DNA from: Cephalothrix spiralis
Taxonomy: Eukaryota > Nemertea > Palaeonemertea > Archinemertea > Cephalotrichidae
DNA: 10,546 nt
Direction of reading: 5' to 3'
Assembly (NCBI GenBank): GCA_032353305.1
Contig: JAUCNG010401141.1
Location: 1 to 10,546, forward strand
Below are positions 7,701-10,546 of the stretch, piece by piece. Every line of letters begins with the position of its first letter. Within the stretch, counting starts at the first letter, position 1. A program made the translations under genes and the position numbers. The notes under the pieces are model-generated. The model saw only the letters and a list, made by a program, of their open reading frames with translations, did not search any database and was not told the DNA's origin.

Positions 7701-9471
7701 AAAAATCATCGGTCATCAGTCATCACTTGTTACAAATTAAAAATTGTTTCATCATGCACTTTAAGTAAAAATACCGTATTCATTTTTCAGATTACTTTAC
7801 GTGGTAAGACAAATGAATGTCGGTAAGACATTCGTTTACGAAGATGATGCGACTGATATTGTTAAAGAGTACTACCAAGATGTCCAGACTTGGATGAATG
7901 AGTATCATACCACTCAAACGTTCAAAGCAGGTAGGCACAAACATTATATTCTTTTAAGTACGGTGTAGGCCCAGTACACAGTCAAAGTCACAAATATATA
8001 TTTTTGTATCATTATACATGTATCTGCATGTATTATTTAAAAAAGTAGAAATTGGATATAATTTAAAAAGTCATAATTCGAATGTATCGTCATTTTTTGC
8101 GCACATTCTAACAAACAATAATTCTTGAAATCTAAGAAAATTAATATTAGTAAAATTACTCTAAGTAAAAAATATAAGTGAAATCTTCAAATGCGATTTT
8201 TAGTACTTTATTTAAAGGCCTCACACAGAGCTCTTCCGCAAAAGTAGGAATTTAAAAGTTAAAAGAAGGAACCGAAATTTGTGTACGTTACTGATACTGG
8301 AGCTGATGCGTTGGAAAGTTTGAAATGAAGGGTTATACTCTTGATTTTGTGCGGAATTGCCTTTGAGTAGCAACATTAGTATCAAGACGAAGGTTAAATT
8401 ATAAGCAACAAAAAGCTATTTTTGGGCGCCTTTTATCATTAACAATAATTCATGTCTGCGAGCCGAGCGAAGCGAGGCGATAATTTTTTGAGAATAAATT
8501 TGGGACTTTCTCAAAATGTTAGGACATTTGAGAACACTTCATGAGGGGTCTGCCCGCAGTTAAATGTTTGACCGACTTAATGAATTTATATCGTGAATTG
8601 CATGTTTTGTTTAGGGATTTAATTCTTATGGGTAGTTGATTCCATTTGATTGCTCCAAAACGTCGTCCAATATTTGATTTATTTTTGTTTTAGGAACTAT
8701 AAGATTACATTGAGCGTTACTTCTTCAGTTCCTTTCTGTTCGGTAAAATTCGAATTTAGTAAATTCTAAAGATCGAATACTATTGTAGGACTCTTTGGGT
8801 TGTAGATTAAAATGTACAATGAATTATTTCTTTATTTTCTAGGTTTGCTGTCCAAGTCGAAAACAATTGTTCATCGCCTTGCATTCACATTGCAAGCGCT
8901 AGATAATGCATACATGTTTCTGCTGAACAGCAAATTGAACTTTCGTCGTCCAATCGATTCCGAGTTTAAAGATAAAGTTTCTCAAAACCTAGGAGACATT
9001 GTGATAAATAACAAAATCGATTCCATAAACGCCGTAAGGTCCACTAAATTAATCAATTACTTTAATGACCACCATATCATTTTAGCCAGTGGTATTTCAA
9101 GACAAAAAGTACAAGCTGCTGTAACACCTCCACAAATGGTATACTCTATAGAGAAGAAAATTTTATTATCGAGCTCAAATAAAGTAACAGCACATCTCTT
9201 AGCAAAAAAATCTCACCTCAAAACGGAAATAGTGAAACAAGCTATGGATCGGCTAACGAATGAAAATTTGGGAAGATCATACAATGAGATAAATAAGACA
9301 GGTGGAAAACCCACGGTTCATTTTATGAAAAGAAAAATAGAAAATAATCAAGAGGATATCATACATTTGTCCTCAAAATTAATCAAGCACCAAGTTTCAT
9401 TTGAAGATTATGAAAGGAGCTTTCTCGAAGACACAGAAAATGTTATGCCTTTCCAATGTAACAACAAATAG
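4391..9471 (+). CDS. DUF3987-family P-loop ATPase, helicase-like (5 exons, 499 aa)
   Basis: The coding sequence is join(4391..4736, 5595..5777, 6627..6828, 7791..7930, 8843..9471), 1500 bases. Intron phases are 1, 1, 2 and 1, and all introns are GT-AG. Residues 22-310 resemble DUF3987. They have LPSGITAIL (23-31), WAEWRQPASLYGTLVG (65-80), a Walker A loop GFTGTNKSS (80-88), a WDEMKTF Walker B-like segment (136-142), LYKTNGSDYD (148-157), FNGSTLKRET (165-174), GLSHPGF (190-196), DGLFSRFL (212-219) with a candidate arginine finger R217, and KTIVHRLAFTLQAL (297-310). The usual Gly before the Walker Lys is Asn85. Residues about 375-470 may form a winged helix. DUF3987 proteins are known mostly from phages, plasmids and mobile elements, often with primases. 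Partnership with the neighbouring KDZ transposase is inferred from order, strand and enclosing repeats. Confidence 0.78.
5095..5145 (+). mobile_element. miniature inverted-repeat element, partial copy C (right end)
   Basis: TCGAAAAA then TTTTGCGAATAGTCACAAAT and AAAGGGGGTT match the right end of the copy at 6866-7040 (6988-7040). A matching left end is not visible, so this is a truncated or rearranged copy. Confidence 0.6.
5265..5298 (+). repeat. 34-bp segment repeated from 1552-1586
   Basis: CCGAATTAATTTCAGAATAA followed by CTGCAGCCAA. See the copy in gene A intron 1; they differ by a few substitutions and one indel. Confidence 0.55.
5595..5777 (+). CDS. gene B exon 2: Walker B-like region
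   Basis: This exon encodes residues 116-176 plus one base. The acceptor is CTTTTTTTAG and the split codon T+CT gives Ser116. TVESLLKHLSRN then WDEMKTF then LYKTNGSDYD then FNGSTLKRET match the DUF3987 order of helix, acidic Walker B strand and Arg-containing strand. The donor is GTAAGT at 5778. Confidence 0.8.
6056..6130 (-). repeat. degraded tRNA-like sequence, possible SINE head
   Basis: On the minus strand CGTTCGAGTCC matches the polymerase III B box (GGTTCGANTCC) at 10 of 11 positions. About 45 bases before it, GGTTAGATCGCTGTCCGC resembles the D-arm to anticodon-arm part of a tRNA. The A box and acceptor stem are not convincing, so this is not a working tRNA gene. Confidence 0.35.
6140..6510 (+). 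pseudogene. non-LTR (LINE) reverse-transcriptase fragment, dead
   Basis: One frame gives LLINHFLYADDLCHL (about 6167-6214), the YADD catalytic motif of reverse transcriptases, and stops at TAG (6260-6262). A different frame then gives NPIKSKCLYF (from 6292), KYLGHIL and DIKKQRRSL, followed by TAA where LINEs usually have Tyr, then AKSN. The motifs suit a CR1/L2-like element. A frame shift, in-frame stops and a 15-base tandem duplication (GGTTATAAAACAAAT twice, near 6227-6256) show it is inactive. Confidence 0.7.
6627..6828 (+). CDS. gene B exon 3: sensor and arginine-finger region
   Basis: This exon encodes residues 177-243 plus two bases. The acceptor is TTCTTCTTCAG and the split codon A+AT gives Asn177. 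NPHLNICGLSHPGFI fits the DUF3987 strand before the second helix, and DGLFSRFLVHLPRP carries the conserved R217. The donor is GTAGGT at 6829. Confidence 0.8.
6866..7040. mobile_element. miniature inverted-repeat element, copy B (175 bp)
   Basis: It begins AACGCCCTTTCTTCTGTAAA and ends with the complement-like TTTACTAAAAAAAGGGCGTT; the arms match over about 27 bases with few mismatches. The internal part carries GCCCGCGGTTAAAT and GACTTTCTCAAAATGTTAGG, which recur at 8500-8566. It is non-coding and therefore a non-autonomous transposon. Confidence 0.7.
7141..7610 (+). repeat. cluster of CCCGYTTCCGTTA-like motifs
   Basis: Near-copies start at 7141, 7171, 7262, 7327, 7568 and 7598. The first two and the last two are each spaced by 30 bases. 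CGGAAGCG (7305-7312) pairs with CGCTTCCG (7329-7336) as an 8-bp hairpin. This looks like a decayed tandem repeat. Confidence 0.55.
7791..7930 (+). CDS. gene B exon 4: short helical segment
   Basis: This exon encodes residues 244-290 plus one base, from acceptor TTTTTCAG to donor GTAGGC. The split codon AG+A gives Arg244. It is charged and helical (DIVKEYYQDVQTWMNEY) and contains no motif by itself. It joins the arginine-finger region to the conserved RLAFTLQAL helix as DUF3987 proteins do. Confidence 0.72.
7931..8842 (+). other. gene B intron 4
   Basis: 912 bases, phase 1, GTAGGC...TTTTCTAG. It holds the repeat at 8500-8566 and a GC-rich word GCGAGCCGAGCGAAGCGAGG (8459-8478). No gene is visible. 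Confidence 0.65.
8500..8566 (+). mobile_element. internal fragment of the miniature element family (copy D)
   Basis: GGACTTTCTCAAAATGTTAG and onward matches 6941-6989 closely. The following TGCCCGCAGTTAAAT matches 6906-6920, which comes before it in copy B. The order is therefore permuted, and no inverted ends are visible. Confidence 0.55.
8843..9471 (+). CDS. gene B exon 5: conserved helix and possible winged-helix tail
   Basis: This exon encodes residues 291-499 and the TAG stop. The acceptor is TTATTTTCTAG and the split codon G+GT gives Gly291. LLSKSKTIVHRLAFTLQAL is the conserved last part of DUF3987. Further on, VTAHLLAKKSHLKTEIVKQA followed by a LTNENLG turn and GGKPTVHFMKR reads like a winged helix-turn-helix, suggesting DNA binding. 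The end is acidic. Confidence 0.8.
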
Positions 9472-9872
9472 ATACATGATTACGAATGTTCTTTGGACTA
9501 TTAAGATTATATATATATTGATATTAATTTCCACAAACAGGTGTTAACCGCCCTCTGTGCAATGCTCGGGGGTCTTTTTCCCCCACATGTGTTAGCCGCC
9601 TTGTGGGCTACGCTCTGGCTATTTTCAACCCACAGGTGAGAGCCGCCCTGTGGGCCGCGCTCGTGGCCCGTATTCACACAAACAACTTAAGTCTAAATCA
9701 TGGTGTTATCCTGTACTTCGTGTGGCTTATAAGATTTTTATAGAATTAGTCGTTTGTTGAAAACGGGCCAAGGCTTCTAATTCCAAGCTGTTCATTATTT
9801 TGTATATTGTTTCTATGATCGCACTGTTATGTATACAGTCAGTTAGTAGTATTTAAAAAAATTCATATAAAA
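9472..9872 (+). other. gene B 3' region
   Basis: AT-rich non-coding DNA broken by the GC-rich tandem repeat at 9537-9679. It contains no clear gene and no AATAAA before 9898. Confidence 0.55.
9537..9679 (+). repeat. three tandem ~48-bp GC-rich units with hairpins
   Basis: Units near 9537-9584, 9585-9631 and 9632-9679 share ACAGGTGTTAGCCGCCCTGT, then GGGC..CGCTC and a final CAC. Each unit can fold: GGGGG/CCCCC in unit 1, TGTGGG/CCCACA in unit 2, GGGCC/GGCCC in unit 3. The base composition contrasts sharply with the surroundings. Confidence 0.7.
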
Positions 9873-9998
9873 AGTTATATCTGAATGTCTTAGAACCAAT
9901 AAAGGAGTTGTATCGGTTATTGCATCACGGCACGAATAGTACTGTTGATTTTAAATTTATAGTTATTATATTTTAAATAAAAAACAAAAATTGGTAAA
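9873..9998 (+). repeat. direct repeat, copy 1
   Basis: Runs from AGTTATATCTGAAT to AAAAATTGGTAAA and matches 10143-10300. Shared words include TTAGAACCAATAAAGGA and TATCGGTTATTGCATCAC. It lies just inside the right terminal block. Confidence 0.75.
9898..9903 (+). terminator. candidate polyadenylation signal AATAAA for gene B
   Basis: First AATAAA after the gene B stop, 427 bases downstream, within the direct repeat. The same hexamer is kept in the second repeat copy. Use by gene B is uncertain. Confidence 0.3.
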
Positions 9999-10142
9999 AA
10001 ATCTAATTTAAACTAATTCATATAAATAGTTTCTAACTCAATTAAAATCATTTATGGACTTTTTGATGATTAAATTTAACATATTGAATCTAGTCTGTTG
10101 ATAGTAGGATCGTTTTCTTTTTGATTTCATTAGCTAACGTCA

Positions 10143-10300
10143 AGTTATATCTGAATTTATCGGACACTCTTAGAACCAATAAAGGATTTTTATCGGTTAT
10201 TGCATCACTGCACGAATAGTGTTGTTGTTTTTAAATTTATAGTTATCATAAAATAAATTTCACTTTCTAATATTTTAAATAAAAAATAAAAATTGGTAAA
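10143..10300 (+). repeat. direct repeat, copy 2
   Basis: Matches 9873-9998 but has two insertions relative to it: one near 10158-10168 and one of about 25-35 bases near 10251-10275. Confidence 0.75.
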
Positions 10301-10441
10301 TGTGAATTAATTGATCAATTGTTGTTCCATAGCAATCAAATATCTAATAATCCCGATAGCCCCAAAAAGCCAAGCAAAATCAAAGCAGATTGGGAAATCC
10401 CTCTGAAATAGGTTGCGTAGCAAGGGATGCAAATGACGTCG

Positions 10442-10525
10442 GAGCTGATAGTCCCGATGGTCCCGATACCCCCAAGCAAAATCAAAGCAGATTGGGAAAT
10501 CCCTCTGATATAGGTTGCTTAGCAA
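10442..10525 (-). repeat. right arm of long inverted repeat
   Basis: Its reverse complement aligns with 334-415: GCTAAGCAACCTA, AGGGATTTCC, ATCTGC, ATTTT, GGGGGTATCGGGA, GGGACTATCAGCTC. Confidence 0.7.
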
Positions 10526-10535
10526 GGGATGCAAA

Positions 10536-10543
10536 TGACGTCA
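10536..10543. promoter_or_regulatory. CRE palindrome TGACGTCA in the right terminal block
   Basis: A perfect CRE in the second repeat unit; the first unit has the one-base variant TGACGTCG at 10434-10441. It mirrors the CRE at 247-254 in the left block. Confidence 0.4.
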
Positions 10544-10546
10544 GAG

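Larger units (their letters stand above)
6829..7790 (+). other. gene B intron 3 with miniature element and GC-rich motif cluster
   Basis: 962 bases, phase 2. It contains the best-preserved miniature inverted-repeat copy (6866-7040) and the CCCGYTTCCGTTA cluster (7141-7610). The rest is AT-rich. Confidence 0.7.
10346..10546. repeat. right terminal repeat block, running off the window
   Basis: Two tandem copies, period 102, of a unit reading AAGCAAAATC, AGATTGGGAAATCCCTCTGA, TAGGTTGC, TAGCAAGGGATGCAAATGAC, GTC (10372-10440 and 10474-10542). They are separated by inverted 9-bp units (10447-10473). The unit is the inverted form of 334-383 on the left. The outer end is not in the window. Confidence 0.7.

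Noticed and set aside
10307-10534. Minus-strand 75-codon frame with a repeated HPLLxNLxQRDFP pattern
   Set aside because: The 102-bp repeat period is a multiple of three, so the terminal repeat stays open by chance. No start context or family match.
1-10546. CRISPR array or bacterial operon
   Set aside because: The 9-bp units have no spacers, genes have spliceosomal introns, and the DNA is eukaryotic in character.

Overview
The window is eukaryotic, AT-rich DNA, almost certainly from an invertebrate animal. It holds two multi-exon genes with GT-AG introns of about 320-960 bases and introns littered with transposon relics. The many TACATGTA/CATGCATG-type words would fit a bivalve mollusc, but that is only a guess.

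Both genes read on the + strand, head to tail. Gene A (615..3741, 4 exons, 541 aa) reads through as a KDZ-type (Kyakuja-Dileera-Zisupton) transposase. It has a CxC5-like cysteine cluster at the N-terminus, a CxC6-like cluster in the middle, and the YDxAC / HxxxH / NTExxEQ core at the C-terminus. Gene B (4391..9471, 5 exons, 499 aa) is a DUF3987-family P-loop ATPase (helicase-like) with a possible winged-helix tail. I assembled the exons by hand: every junction keeps the reading frame and carries a consensus splice site, so both genes look intact.

The two genes lie between repeat blocks that match each other in inverted orientation. About 82 bases at 334-415 pair with 10442-10525, and both blocks carry arrays of a 9-bp unit, GGGACTATC. 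The right block continues to the window edge, and I cannot place either outer boundary or a target-site duplication. The simplest reading is one large DNA transposon of about 10 kb or more carrying a KDZ transposase and a DUF3987 ATPase as partner proteins. Perfect CRE palindromes (TGACGTCA) lie about 165 bases upstream of gene A, about 100 bases upstream of gene B, and inside both terminal blocks. This suggests shared control by host bZIP factors.

Layout: 1-160 unassigned; 161-450 left terminal repeats; 615-3741 gene A; 3742-4390 spacer with a 26-bp inverted repeat pair; 4391-9471 gene B; 9472-10340 non-coding DNA with a GC-rich tandem repeat and a direct repeat; 10346-10546 right terminal repeats. 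The introns hold a ghost copy of gene A exon 2, copies of a roughly 170-bp miniature inverted-repeat element, a dead LINE reverse-transcriptase fragment, a degraded tRNA-like sequence and a cluster of CCCGYTTCCGTTA motifs.
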